From: Maritalea porphyrae
Lineage (GTDB): Bacteria > Pseudomonadota > Alphaproteobacteria > Rhizobiales > Devosiaceae
DNA: 64,000 bases
Direction of reading: 5' to 3'
Assembly: GCF_030159895.1 (NCBI RefSeq)
Contig: NZ_BSNI01000002.1
Coordinates: 1,514,306-1,578,305 of the forward strand
This document shows, piece after piece, positions 34,296-42,552 of the stretch. The translations under genes were made by a program, and so were the position numbers. The stretch's first letter is position 1. The number at the start of each line of letters is the position of its first letter. The notes below the pieces were generated by a model. It was not told where the DNA came from. It saw only the letters and a list, made by a program, of their open reading frames with translations, and searched no databases.

Positions 34296-35629
34296 CCTCA
34301 ACTAGTCGATTAGCTTTGCCGATTATTGAATCGAACCAAGCTCAAAAGCACATTACACATAATGAAGCGCTTCGAATTGTTGATGCGATGCTGCACTTGA
34401 CGATTGATGAGTTGCATCTAAACGACCCGCCTGCGTCTCCACAAATTGGCCAAATCTGGGTTGTTGGAGCAACCCCAACTGGCGTTTGGGCATTGCACGA
34501 CAAAAAAATAGCGGCATTTGATAGTGACGGATGGCAGTATCTCGATCCAAAGCATGGAATGGTCGCGTGGGTGAAGTCTGATCAAGAGCTCTATGTGTTT
34601 GATGGTTCAAACTGGTCGCGGCTGGATCAAGCGCCTTCCGCAATCGCAAACGCTCAATTTATCGGGATAGGAGCGGTCGCTGATACATACAACAGACTAG
34701 CAGTAAAAGCAGAGGCTGCATTTCTGTCGGCACAAGATGGAGGTTCTGGCGATACAAGGTTTTCGCTGAACAAAACGGCAGAGCCGAACACTGCGTCTTT
34801 AGTGTTCAATAGCACTTGGTCCGCTCGCGCCGAAATGGGACTGTCGGGGAACGACGATTTCGCGATTAAAGTGAGCAGTGATGGTAGTCAATGGAAATCG
34901 GCGGCCACTATCAACTCTGCTACCGGTGAACTCACTCTACAGCATGGCTTGTCGCCTAATAGCAAAAGCGTGGCCAACAAGCTCAATCTGCTTGCTGATT
35001 CCGGTCGGTTTGCATCAGAAAAAACAACCCAGATAAATGGGTTCGTGCAGCCAACATATTTGCAGATGGAAAACGGTGCCACAATCTCACATTTCTCGCA
35101 GTTCGTTTCTGACAGCAGCGACTATGGTGGCCCAAACGCAGCAAATGAAGCGACAACAAAACTGCTGGTCGATCAGATAAGAGAACCAGCATCTGCTCGC
35201 TATTTTGCGGAGTTTCACGTTGCAAAGATCTCCGCAGGATTGGGCACGGCATTTCTCAACAATCAAGGCACATTAAGCAAATATCGTATGTGCTCGTACG
35301 ACCGTATCGGCAGACATCAACAGTCGTTAAGTGCATACATTTATGTGTTGTCAGGCACAGTGATCCTTTCGGCTGCAAATCATTTGCTTTGGTTAAACGG
35401 ATCAAAAATCGATGATTTTGCGGAGCTGACATCTTCCGATGGCTGGCAACATGTCAATGCAATTGTCGATTATCAACCGCGCTTGGCCTCTCAACAGGTT
35501 GCCGAGATTTTGCCGTTGTTCGCTTCGCTGGGCGACGAGATATTGTTGGCTCTGCCAGCAATAATGCCGGACGCTGTAAGGGTTGGGCCAGATGAAGGGA
35601 TCATCCCCTCTCTGACCGTGGCGGTTTAG
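34292..35629 (+). CDS. DUF2793 tail-associated protein
   Basis: Protein of 445 residues. The first 100 residues are the DUF2793 domain: RLALPIIESNQAQKHITHNE, then ALRIVDAMLHL and PQIGQIWVVGATPTGVWALH. The rest has no recognised domain; its middle (about 150-290) has tail-fibre-like features (FSLNKTAEPNTASLVFNSTW, repeated small polar strands) and a C-terminal beta-rich domain. DUF2793 often follows gp15 in GTA and prophage clusters of this order, so it is probably a tail fibre or receptor-binding component. TTG start, overlapping the gp15 stop. Confidence 0.8.
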   Translation: MTSTSRLALPIIESNQAQKHITHNEALRIVDAMLHLTIDELHLNDPPASPQIGQIWVVGATPTGVWALHDKKIAAFDSDGWQYLDPKHGMVAWVKSDQELYVFDGSNWSRLDQAPSAIANAQFIGIGAVADTYNRLAVKAEAAFLSAQDGGSGDTRFSLNKTAEPNTASLVFNSTWSARAEMGLSGNDDFAIKVSSDGSQWKSAATINSATGELTLQHGLSPNSKSVANKLNLLADSGRFASEKTTQINGFVQPTYLQMENGATISHFSQFVSDSSDYGGPNAANEATTKLLVDQIREPASARYFAEFHVAKISAGLGTAFLNNQGTLSKYRMCSYDRIGRHQQSLSAYIYVLSGTVILSAANHLLWLNGSKIDDFAELTSSDGWQHVNAIVDYQPRLASQQVAEILPLFASLGDEILLALPAIMPDAVRVGPDEGIIPSLTVAV

Positions 35630-35633
35630 TAAG

Positions 35634-36398
35634 ATGCATTCTTCATATCACAACCCTCGATTTCAGAGGGCGCTCGATCATGTTCTGCGTTTCGAAGGCG
35701 GCTATGTGGACCATCCACGGGACCCTGGCGGTGCGACCAAGTTTGGCATCACGCGCAAAACCTTGGCCAGCTGGCGACGCGTAAACCCGTGGTGGAAACT
35801 GCCAAAATCGGCTGTGAAGCGTTTGGGGCGCCTGGAAACTTCAAAAATCTATTATGCGCGATATTGGGAGCCGTGCGGGGGGAATGCTTTGCCTGACGCA
35901 ATAGGCTTCGCCGTGTTTGATTTTGCCGTGAACAGCGGTCCTTCTAGAGCCGTTAAATGCCTGCAACGCCTGTTGAAGATCAAACCAGATGGAAAAGTTG
36001 GACCAGTTACAAAAGCAGCTGTTCGTACTTTTTGTGCAGAGCAATCCGAGAAAAAGCTCGTCGAGCTCTACATTCGACAACGTCTGGGTTTCCTAAAGAA
36101 GCTGAGCACCTACGCGGTATTTGGGCGTGGATGGCGAAATCGGTTGCAACGTGTTTTGGCAGCAGCGCTGCAAATGGTTGGAAAACAATCTCACAAACAG
36201 AAAGACAAAAAAATGAATATACTCTCGGGTTACAAAACCTATTTGGTTGCGGTCTTTATGCTACTTGCAGGTGCTTTGGAGATGCTAGGTATCAATCTAC
36301 CTAGCATCAATTCAGGGAATGCGACGCATTTGGTTATGGAAGCGCTTGCGATCATATTCTTGCGCAAAGGTATTAAGACCGAAATTTCGAATGCCTAG
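35634..36398 (+). CDS. GH108 endolysin with C-terminal holin-like membrane domain
   Basis: Protein of 254 residues. Residues 10-170 are a glycoside hydrolase 108 N-acetylmuramidase with Glu21 in FEGGYVDHPRDPGGATKFGI and a PG_binding_3 part (KCLQRLLKIKPDGKVGPVTK). After a Lys/Gln linker (QSHKQKDKK), residues 194-254 form a different module: SGYKTYLVAVFMLLAGALEM as one membrane helix, and LVMEALAIIFLRKGIKTE as a second, as in small phage holin-like proteins. The cluster has no separate holin. Met194 (ATG 36213) could also start the membrane module alone. Last gene of the GTA cluster. Confidence 0.88.
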   Translation: MHSSYHNPRFQRALDHVLRFEGGYVDHPRDPGGATKFGITRKTLASWRRVNPWWKLPKSAVKRLGRLETSKIYYARYWEPCGGNALPDAIGFAVFDFAVNSGPSRAVKCLQRLLKIKPDGKVGPVTKAAVRTFCAEQSEKKLVELYIRQRLGFLKKLSTYAVFGRGWRNRLQRVLAAALQMVGKQSHKQKDKKMNILSGYKTYLVAVFMLLAGALEMLGINLPSINSGNATHLVMEALAIIFLRKGIKTEISNA

Positions 36399-36430
36399 CC
36401 CATTCATTTTACATTCATGTGGCATTTGAT

Positions 36431-36772
36431 ATGAAAATGCCTATGAAAGCAAAAATCCTTCTCAGAAACCTGATTGCGAGTTTATTGGTCGTTGGTGTGA
36501 CCTTGGTTGCGCCCAACGCCGTCCACGCACAGGCTCAAAAAAAATGCATCCCAAACGAAGTGATCATTCCGTTGGTGAAATCCAAAAAGATTACGTCGTT
36601 CGCAAAAATAGAAAAAATGTTGCGTCTGAAGAAGGGCACAAAGATTTTTGGCCAGCAGCTTTGCCAAGTAAATGGCAAATATGTATATTTCTTCAAAGTT
36701 GTCGATGCCTATGGGCGTGCAAAGAAGTTTGCGCTTCATGCCGACGACGGAACGCCTTACTTGAGCCAGTAG
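36431..36772 (+). CDS. FeuN-like secreted protein upstream of the feuPQ-type pair
   Basis: Periplasmic protein of 113 residues. A signal peptide (basic KMPMKAKILLRN, hydrophobic LIASLLVVGVTLVAP, cleavage after AVHA or nearby) is followed by a PepSY-like domain: KKITSFAKIEKMLRL, then CQVNGKYVYFFKVVDAYGRA and KKFALHADDGTPYL. In Sinorhizobium a small periplasmic protein FeuN, encoded just before feuP, inhibits the FeuQ sensor; position and type match, identity is inferred. ATG 36431 is preferred to GTG 36419; ATG 36443 is possible. Confidence 0.65.
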   Translation: MKMPMKAKILLRNLIASLLVVGVTLVAPNAVHAQAQKKCIPNEVIIPLVKSKKITSFAKIEKMLRLKKGTKIFGQQLCQVNGKYVYFFKVVDAYGRAKKFALHADDGTPYLSQ

Positions 36773-36797
36773 TTGGTCAAAGGGCCTCGGGGGATTT

Positions 36798-37457
36798 ATG
36801 CGTATACTTGTCGTTGAAGATGATGTTGACTTGAATCGGCAGGTTTGTACTGCGCTAGAAGATTCAGGCTATGTGGTCGACAAAGCTTTTGACGGTGAAG
36901 AGGGCCACTTTTTAGGTGATACAGAGCCTTATGATGCCGTGGTCCTAGATATTGGACTGCCGCAAAAAGACGGCATTTCTGTTATCGAAGAGTGGCGTCG
37001 AGCTGGCCGAAACATGCCAGTGCTAATGCTGACAGCGCGAGACCGTTGGAGCGACAAGGTCCAGGGCATCGACGCGGGTGCTGACGACTATGTGGCAAAA
37101 CCATTTCACATGGAAGAAGTGCTTGCACGTATTCGTGCACTTGTCCGACGTTCTGCCGGTATTGCATCAAATGAGATTGAGATTGGCGCCGTTCGACTTG
37201 ATACGGCTGGCAGCAAAGTCACCGTCGATGGGATGGCATTGAAATTGACGTCACATGAGTTTCGATTGCTTTCATATTTGATGCATCACCAAGAAAAAGT
37301 GATTTCACGCACCGAGTTAACCGAGCATCTTTATGACCAAGACTTCGATCGCGATTCTAATACGATCGAAGTTTTTGTAGGTAGGCTCAGGAAAAAACTT
37401 CCGAAGGACTTCATACAAACGGTTCGTGGCCTAGGCTACAAAGTCGCAAAACAGTGA
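36798..37457 (+). CDS. feuP: OmpR-family response regulator, FeuP-like
   Basis: Transcription factor of 219 residues. Receiver domain with acidic pocket EDD (7-9) and phosphoacceptor Asp51 (AVVLDIGLPQKDG), Lys near 101 (DDYVAKPFHMEEV); winged-helix domain with LTSHEFRLLSYLMHHQEKVI and SNTIEVFVGRLRKKLPKDFI, ending with the usual VRGLGYKV. The neighbour genes (FeuN-like upstream, sensor kinase overlapping downstream) point to the FeuPQ system, which in rhizobia controls osmoadaptation and cyclic glucan export. GGGGGA lies just before the ATG. Confidence 0.88.
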   Translation: MRILVVEDDVDLNRQVCTALEDSGYVVDKAFDGEEGHFLGDTEPYDAVVLDIGLPQKDGISVIEEWRRAGRNMPVLMLTARDRWSDKVQGIDAGADDYVAKPFHMEEVLARIRALVRRSAGIASNEIEIGAVRLDTAGSKVTVDGMALKLTSHEFRLLSYLMHHQEKVISRTELTEHLYDQDFDRDSNTIEVFVGRLRKKLPKDFIQTVRGLGYKVAKQ

Positions 37458-38797
37458 TCCCTAAAAATCTTTCGATAGCTTGGCGGGTGTTCATTTTTAC
37501 CGCCCTTGGTTTGACGGTTGGGCTTTTGCTAACGGGCTTGTTGCTCTCTAATCTCTATTCGCAGGCGCTGACGCGCAACATTGATGACATCGCCATTCGC
37601 CAAACAGATGCGCTAATTGCTAGGCTTTTGGTTGAGGACGAAAACGCGCAACAAAGCCTTCCATCAATTGATCCGAGATATACCCAAGCGAACTCTGGCT
37701 GGTACTGGCAAATTGTTGATTCAACGGGCAGCATTTCAAACGTTTCAACATCTGCATTTGGTGTGGTTATTCCGCATCTTGATATTCCATTTGACGAGGA
37801 AAACAAAAGGCGAGGGAACACGATCGATGAAGATGGCAAGCGATTGCGATTGTTCGAACGCAAATTGTTCGTCGAAGAGCAAAATCAAGTTACGATAACT
37901 GTTACCGCGGACTGGGACGAAGTTGCTGGCGAAGTTTCGAGCTTTCAAAACCAAGCATTCATGGCGTTGGTCGTGATTGGGCTATTCCTTGCGTCTCTGT
38001 GTGCGCTAGTTGCAAGACTGAGCTTGGGTCCGCTTCTGCGCCTGTCTTCTGAAGTTGAAGACGTGCGGACAGGTGAACACTCAAGGATAATTGGTGATTT
38101 CCCCAAAGAAATATTACCTGTGAAATCTGAGATTAACGCCTTGCTGGACGTAAACGACAAGATACTTGACCGCGCAAAAAACCAAGTGGGCGATCTTGCA
38201 CATGGGCTCAAAACGCCAATTGCCGTTATTCGAAATGAGACAGAAAACTCAAACTCGAAGTTAGTACCGCAACAACTCGACAAAATGCAGTCCATTGTCT
38301 CTCGCTATCTAGATAGGGCACAGCTCGCGGCACGCACTGCCGCCCGTGGCAAAAAAACAGATGTCGTTGCTGCTGTTAGTAGAATTGTTTCAGTGATGAA
38401 CAAGCTGCATCGGGACAAACATGCAAAACTAATTGTCGAAGACGGGTTTGCGGTTTCCTTTTTGGGAGATGCAGAAGACTTTGACGAGTTGGCGGGCAAC
38501 ATCATTGACAACGCAATGAAATGGGCAAGCACGCGCGTTGAAGTCCACATAACCAAACCAAGTCCGTCCTTACTTCAAATCGTCGTCGAAGATGATGGCG
38601 CGGGACTTTCGGAACAAGAGAAACGCGCGGTATTCCAACGCGGTCGCAGACTAGATGAGCAAGTTCAGGGTTCCGGCCTTGGACTTGGTATTGTAAGTGA
38701 ACTCATCTCTGTATATGGAGGTGAAATCGAACTTGGGACTGCGAAATTGGGTGGACTGCAAGTGAAAATGCAACTGCCCGCTACGAATAGGTCTTAG
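37454..38797 (+). CDS. feuQ: Sensor histidine kinase, FeuQ-like
   Basis: Membrane sensor of 447 residues: helix one at about 10-33, a periplasmic sensor of about 130 residues, helix two at about 167-190, then a HAMP-type linker and kinase core. Phosphoacceptor His near residue 250 in DLAHGLKTPIAVIRNE, N box NIIDNAMKWAST, G1 VEDDGAGL and G2 GSGLGLGIV. In the FeuQ/PhoQ-like group the H box reads HGLKTP, as seen here. GTG start overlapping the regulator stop (GTGA). Probable signal: periplasmic state through FeuN. Confidence 0.88.
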   Translation: MIPKNLSIAWRVFIFTALGLTVGLLLTGLLLSNLYSQALTRNIDDIAIRQTDALIARLLVEDENAQQSLPSIDPRYTQANSGWYWQIVDSTGSISNVSTSAFGVVIPHLDIPFDEENKRRGNTIDEDGKRLRLFERKLFVEEQNQVTITVTADWDEVAGEVSSFQNQAFMALVVIGLFLASLCALVARLSLGPLLRLSSEVEDVRTGEHSRIIGDFPKEILPVKSEINALLDVNDKILDRAKNQVGDLAHGLKTPIAVIRNETENSNSKLVPQQLDKMQSIVSRYLDRAQLAARTAARGKKTDVVAAVSRIVSVMNKLHRDKHAKLIVEDGFAVSFLGDAEDFDELAGNIIDNAMKWASTRVEVHITKPSPSLLQIVVEDDGAGLSEQEKRAVFQRGRRLDEQVQGSGLGLGIVSELISVYGGEIELGTAKLGGLQVKMQLPATNRS

Positions 38798-38848
38798 AAA
38801 ACACATTTCTGCCGCAAAATGTGGGGATGTGTCAGGTAGGAGATGAGT

Positions 38849-39310
38849 ATGATTGCATTGCACAAGTCTATTGTCGCTACATTGGCCGCCGCACTTTTGG
38901 TTTCTGGATGTGCTCGTTTCGACGTGCCAGTTTCATCTTCAAGCAGTTCTGCTTCGAGCCAAGTCTCAACTTCAGTTCAAACCGCAACAGTTGCTCCAAG
39001 TGATGAATTTGCAGATGAGGGGATTTTGTCATTCTTGCCATCTGATGTTGTTGCCAAGCTGAGCGCACGCGAAAAATCGGAAGCCGCGAGTGCCCAGTTC
39101 TTTGCGCTACAATACGGACGGGTTGGCGCAACTCGTGAATGGACAGCTGATAGCGCCGCACGTGGTGAAATTAGTGTTGGACCGTACATCAAAGTCAACA
39201 AACTGGATTGTCGCGAGTTCACGCATACAGTTATCCTGAGCGGGGAACGTTTCATGAAATCCGGTACGTCATGTCGAGAACAAGACGGACAATGGGCTGT
39301 AGTTGGCTAG
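38849..39310 (+). CDS. 17 kDa surface antigen-like lipoprotein
   Basis: Lipoprotein of 153 residues with lipobox LVSGC at about residues 18-22, a Ser-rich linker (SSSSSSASSQVSTS) and a C-terminal domain like that of RT0821/Lpp0805-type surface antigens: TREWTADSAARGEISVGPYI, CREFTHTVILSGERFMKSGT and SCREQDGQWAVV. Probably outer-membrane attached. The start is taken as ATG 38849, six bases after AGGAG; ATG 38843 is too close to that site. A hairpin (CACATTT/AAATGTG, 38802-38823) lies upstream, after the sensor gene. Confidence 0.75.
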   Translation: MIALHKSIVATLAAALLVSGCARFDVPVSSSSSSASSQVSTSVQTATVAPSDEFADEGILSFLPSDVVAKLSAREKSEAASAQFFALQYGRVGATREWTADSAARGEISVGPYIKVNKLDCREFTHTVILSGERFMKSGTSCREQDGQWAVVG

Positions 39311-39388
39311 ATTAGTGTGCCAAAAGTGTTTGTTTACTTATACTTGATAGTATCCGTTAAGTGAGTTTGTAAACATTTTGGTAAATTG

Positions 39389-40696
39389 ATGCGCCGTTCC
39401 CCATTAGAGCAATTAGACGCGTTGAGCGGCCGGCGCACCGCCGAAAAGCCAGCCGCCGAACCAGTAGCAAAAAAAACAGATGAAGACGCGATAGCCGCTG
39501 TCCACAAAGACATGGCAATTGAGCGTATTTCGAATGAGCTAACTGTGTTGATCGTAGAGGGAAAACCCGAGATCTTTGGTGCTAGCATAAGTCGCAAAGC
39601 TCTTGAACATTTTTGGGAATGGGCTCAAAGAGATTTGGATGTTGAGCAAATCGCCGAGATTAACAAGACAATTGGCGGTCAGCACCAACCTGACGAACGA
39701 GAACTTGAGATCGCGCTCAATCGCATTGTTGAGCTAGTAACGCCACTTCTGGAAAAAAGCGAAAATGACACTGAGCTAAAACGACGCTTGACCATCCAAA
39801 TGGGCGGGTTGGACGTGTTTGAAGCTGTGCCTACGATATTACTTGCGTTCAGCTATGTCGGTTACATCAAAAGCGGCCTCGATTTGGGCCAAGAACTCAA
39901 TTCCCAAGAAGACAATGAAGCGCTTGGCTATGCCTTGGAGCATATGGAGTTTCCCTCCAACGATATCAAAAGCCTTTGGTGTCAGTCGTTTGCTTCTAAG
40001 TTGCTTCGCGCTGATGGTCTTGCAGCAACCATTTCAAAGCTCAGTTTCGCGACAACTGAAGACGCGATTAAGAAATCTGGATTTGCCGAGTTTGTCGATG
40101 CGCTCATAACCAACGCGCAACAACAGATTGAGATCATTGAAAACCAATCCGGCATGTTTCGCGATATTGATTTGACCTGTCGAGCGATCGACCGTTTCCA
40201 TCAGATTGCTAGAGGACTGCAATTCCATTTGGATTTGGCAAAAACGTCCAAATGGAACGTCGCTCTGGAACGATTGATCAAGCGGGGTGCGGATTCGCTC
40301 AATGGAAAGTTCTCTGACATCTTGGTCGATGTAAATAAGGTGCTTCGCCCCAAACCAAGTAATGGTTCCGCACCTCATTTGGATCCGGCGGATGTATTGC
40401 AGGCGTATAATGGTTTGTATATTTTGGCAGCCACAAGAACTGCGCGCGAGTCCTTGGCCGTAAATGCCATTGTTGATCGAGTTTGGCGCGATGTCGGCAA
40501 GTCACTCGAGGCGATGGTTGACCGGATATTTGAACACTTCAAGCAATCAGCTGGTGGCGATCAATTCGATCACGCACAAGTCGACATTGCGATCAAATTT
40601 TGTTCGATCCGCTTTGGCGCAGAATACGCAGCTATCCTTCGCAAAAACAAAGACAATATCATCAAACGCTCTGGCGGAATGCGGATGCCTGGTTAG
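39389..40696 (+). CDS. Helical protein of unknown function
   Basis: Protein of 435 residues that I do not recognise. It has no signal peptide or clear membrane helix and looks nearly all helical: a charged N-terminus (PLEQLDALSGRRTAEKPAAE), blocks such as ISRKALEHFWEWAQRDLDVE, IALNRIVELVTPLLEK and AIDRFHQIARGLQFHLDLAK, and a basic tail (KNKDNIIKRSGGMRMPG). The residue pattern suggests a conserved cytosolic alphaproteobacterial protein, perhaps a scaffold. Start is ATG 39389; the TTG at 39386 is possible. It converges with the flavoprotein pair, whose last four bases overlap. Confidence 0.75.
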   Translation: MRRSPLEQLDALSGRRTAEKPAAEPVAKKTDEDAIAAVHKDMAIERISNELTVLIVEGKPEIFGASISRKALEHFWEWAQRDLDVEQIAEINKTIGGQHQPDERELEIALNRIVELVTPLLEKSENDTELKRRLTIQMGGLDVFEAVPTILLAFSYVGYIKSGLDLGQELNSQEDNEALGYALEHMEFPSNDIKSLWCQSFASKLLRADGLAATISKLSFATTEDAIKKSGFAEFVDALITNAQQQIEIIENQSGMFRDIDLTCRAIDRFHQIARGLQFHLDLAKTSKWNVALERLIKRGADSLNGKFSDILVDVNKVLRPKPSNGSAPHLDPADVLQAYNGLYILAATRTARESLAVNAIVDRVWRDVGKSLEAMVDRIFEHFKQSAGGDQFDHAQVDIAIKFCSIRFGAEYAAILRKNKDNIIKRSGGMRMPG

Positions 40697-42552
40697 GCGT
40701 CAGCCGGCTCGCCAACCGTAGCAGCAAAAAAGCCACCTCGCGTTCGCACAAACACGTTTTGCCCTGTCTGGTAAAAGCTATTGTCCATGACAACCGCGAA
40801 ATCACCATCAATTTCAACAACTACACCGCGAAGTGATGGGGTTTGGTTCACGCCATCAGCGTCGTAAACAAGTTGGCCGACTGAAAGGTTGAGATAGCCT
40901 TGCGGAGAAATTGCGGCAACGCAAGGCGTTTCAAAACGCGACTTTATAGTTTCAGAAAAGTCCAACGCAACGTTTCCAGCTGTGTTGTCGTCTTGAATCG
41001 CGAAGGCACCGATTGCTTGGATCTGTGACATTGATCTACCCGCCGCTGAACGTTCGAAAAGAAACTCACTCAAAGCATTTCTGCCAGGTTTCGCCGAAAA
41101 CTTGGGCGCGTTTGCAGATGCCCTTATTCCTTCTTCAGTCGCTGCACGCGTCAAAAAGGTGAGAGGCTGCGGATCACTCTCATATTTGTAGAGACCTGTA
41201 TAAATCCGCCGCGCCCCACATTTTTCGCCCAACAATTGGATTGTGCGCTCCTCCGCCTCCGATATGCACGCAATTTGCGTCATTGAACCGCTGGCAGCGC
41301 CGATAAGTGCAACATTTGAGTAGACTTTCGTGGCGGGTTTAATCCTGCCGTCAGCGTCTAGCTCGCAGTGCCCACCGGACCTTACCCAAAAATCCAAATT
41401 TGGGGCGGGTGCGTGGGAAACGATCAAGTTTTCGAACTGCTTTTTCGTGCTCGGCCCACCTGAAAAGGCTGCCGAAGAAAACTCGACCTCAATGCCACGT
41501 GGGCTAGCGTGAAGCGCAGAAGGTGTTTGCCCGAAGTGCATATGAACGCCAACAGCTTTGGCAAAATCTATATGCCGCGATGTTGGTTCGACACGCGGGT
41601 CATATATCCCGCCAAATTCAATCCCTGTTTCAAGCAATAATTGCCCGAGACGGAAACCAGAGTTGCCCCCTGTCATAATACTAAGTGGCGCTACTGGTTT
41701 GACACCGTAATCAGCAGCCATGCGAAATACATGGTGCGCAGATGATAGTGCGGAGTGACCGTTTAGATTCCTATCCCCGTAGTCTGCGCCAACGGCAATC
41801 GCAAGAAACTTGTAGTTTGTCCAAAACAGTGATTGTTTTGCGCCAGAGTTTCCAGCCACATCAGAAGAAAGAACGAGTGCGCGTCCCGGACGAACGTCGA
41901 GCACTTTTGAAAGTAGCTTTACGCTGATTTTCTGGTGCGACAAGACTTGTGAGGAAAGTCGACTTATTAGCGCTTCCGGTGCTTCTTCATCCTCAGCCTG
42001 CCCGTAATAATCACACATTCCGCCTAGCCGACTGCTGCACTCATAAACTGTAACGCTGTGATTTCTCTTTGCAGCGGCGAGCGCTGCCTGCATGCCTGCA
42101 ATTCCCCCTCCAATAACAACAAAATCAGCTGTCTGCGACGCCGCTAGTGGCAATTCATAAGGGGTGTGTTGATGTTTGTTTTTTGTTGCCAAGCACAAAT
42201 CGCGCCCGAACTGCATTGACCTTGCAAGCTTGCTAACAAGTCCACGCGTCGGCTCTGTTTCCAATACAAGTCCGCTACGTAAAGTGCGATCACCACACCA
42301 GAACTCAACTTCTCCGTTTTTAGCTTCGCGCGTGTTCAACTCTTCTATCGTGCGAGAGTTGAGTGGAACTATGGTGCCATCGCTCCTACGCCAACTCTTG
42401 CATCCATTTGCCAGCAGCCCGCTTAGCAACGTGTCGCCTTCAAACGCCGGGAACTCACGACCATTGATTGTGAAAGAAATTGGTTTGCTTCGGTCGATCA
42501 ATGTACCCGAAAATGGCGACCCCGGCTTCTTTTCAAATCTATAAGGCTGCAT
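40693..42552 (-). CDS. Reduced sarcosine oxidase alpha-like flavoprotein
   Basis: Protein of 619 residues resembling the alpha subunit of heterotetrameric sarcosine oxidase and relatives such as HcnB, but shorter than the usual about 970. N-terminal Fer2_4-like domain (ISFTINGREFPAFEGDTLLS, residues 25-44, no cluster cysteines) and a pyridine nucleotide-disulfide oxidoreductase domain with DFVVIGGGIAGMQAALAAAK (143-162) and CSSRLGGM. The C-terminus (GQNVFVRTRGGFFAATVGEP) resembles the end of the folate-binding GcvT domain, most of which seems missing. It overlaps the beta-like gene by 14 bases. Substrate unknown. Confidence 0.7.
   Translation of the reverse strand: MQPYRFEKKPGSPFSGTLIDRSKPISFTINGREFPAFEGDTLLSGLLANGCKSWRRSDGTIVPLNSRTIEELNTREAKNGEVEFWCGDRTLRSGLVLETEPTRGLVSKLARSMQFGRDLCLATKNKHQHTPYELPLAASQTADFVVIGGGIAGMQAALAAAKRNHSVTVYECSSRLGGMCDYYGQAEDEEAPEALISRLSSQVLSHQKISVKLLSKVLDVRPGRALVLSSDVAGNSGAKQSLFWTNYKFLAIAVGADYGDRNLNGHSALSSAHHVFRMAADYGVKPVAPLSIMTGGNSGFRLGQLLLETGIEFGGIYDPRVEPTSRHIDFAKAVGVHMHFGQTPSALHASPRGIEVEFSSAAFSGGPSTKKQFENLIVSHAPAPNLDFWVRSGGHCELDADGRIKPATKVYSNVALIGAASGSMTQIACISEAEERTIQLLGEKCGARRIYTGLYKYESDPQPLTFLTRAATEEGIRASANAPKFSAKPGRNALSEFLFERSAAGRSMSQIQAIGAFAIQDDNTAGNVALDFSETIKSRFETPCVAAISPQGYLNLSVGQLVYDADGVNQTPSLRGVVVEIDGDFAVVMDNSFYQTGQNVFVRTRGGFFAATVGEPADA

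Larger units (their letters stand above)
20508..36398 (+). mobile_element. Gene transfer agent structural gene cluster
   Basis: About 15.9 kb of co-oriented, tightly packed genes in the order of the Rhodobacter capsulatus GTA: terminase small and large, portal, a short membrane protein, prohead protease, capsid, head-tail connector and stopper, tail terminator, tail tube, two tail chaperones, tape measure, distal tail, hub, NlpC/P60 peptidase and the large host-interaction protein, then DUF2793 and endolysin. There is no integrase, repressor or replication gene and no attachment repeat that I can see, which argues for a domesticated GTA rather than an active prophage. Base composition looks like that of the flanks. 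Confidence 0.85.

Noticed and set aside
20508-36398. Active prophage
   Set aside because: No integrase, repressor, replication genes or flanking repeats seen; gene order and size match GTAs.
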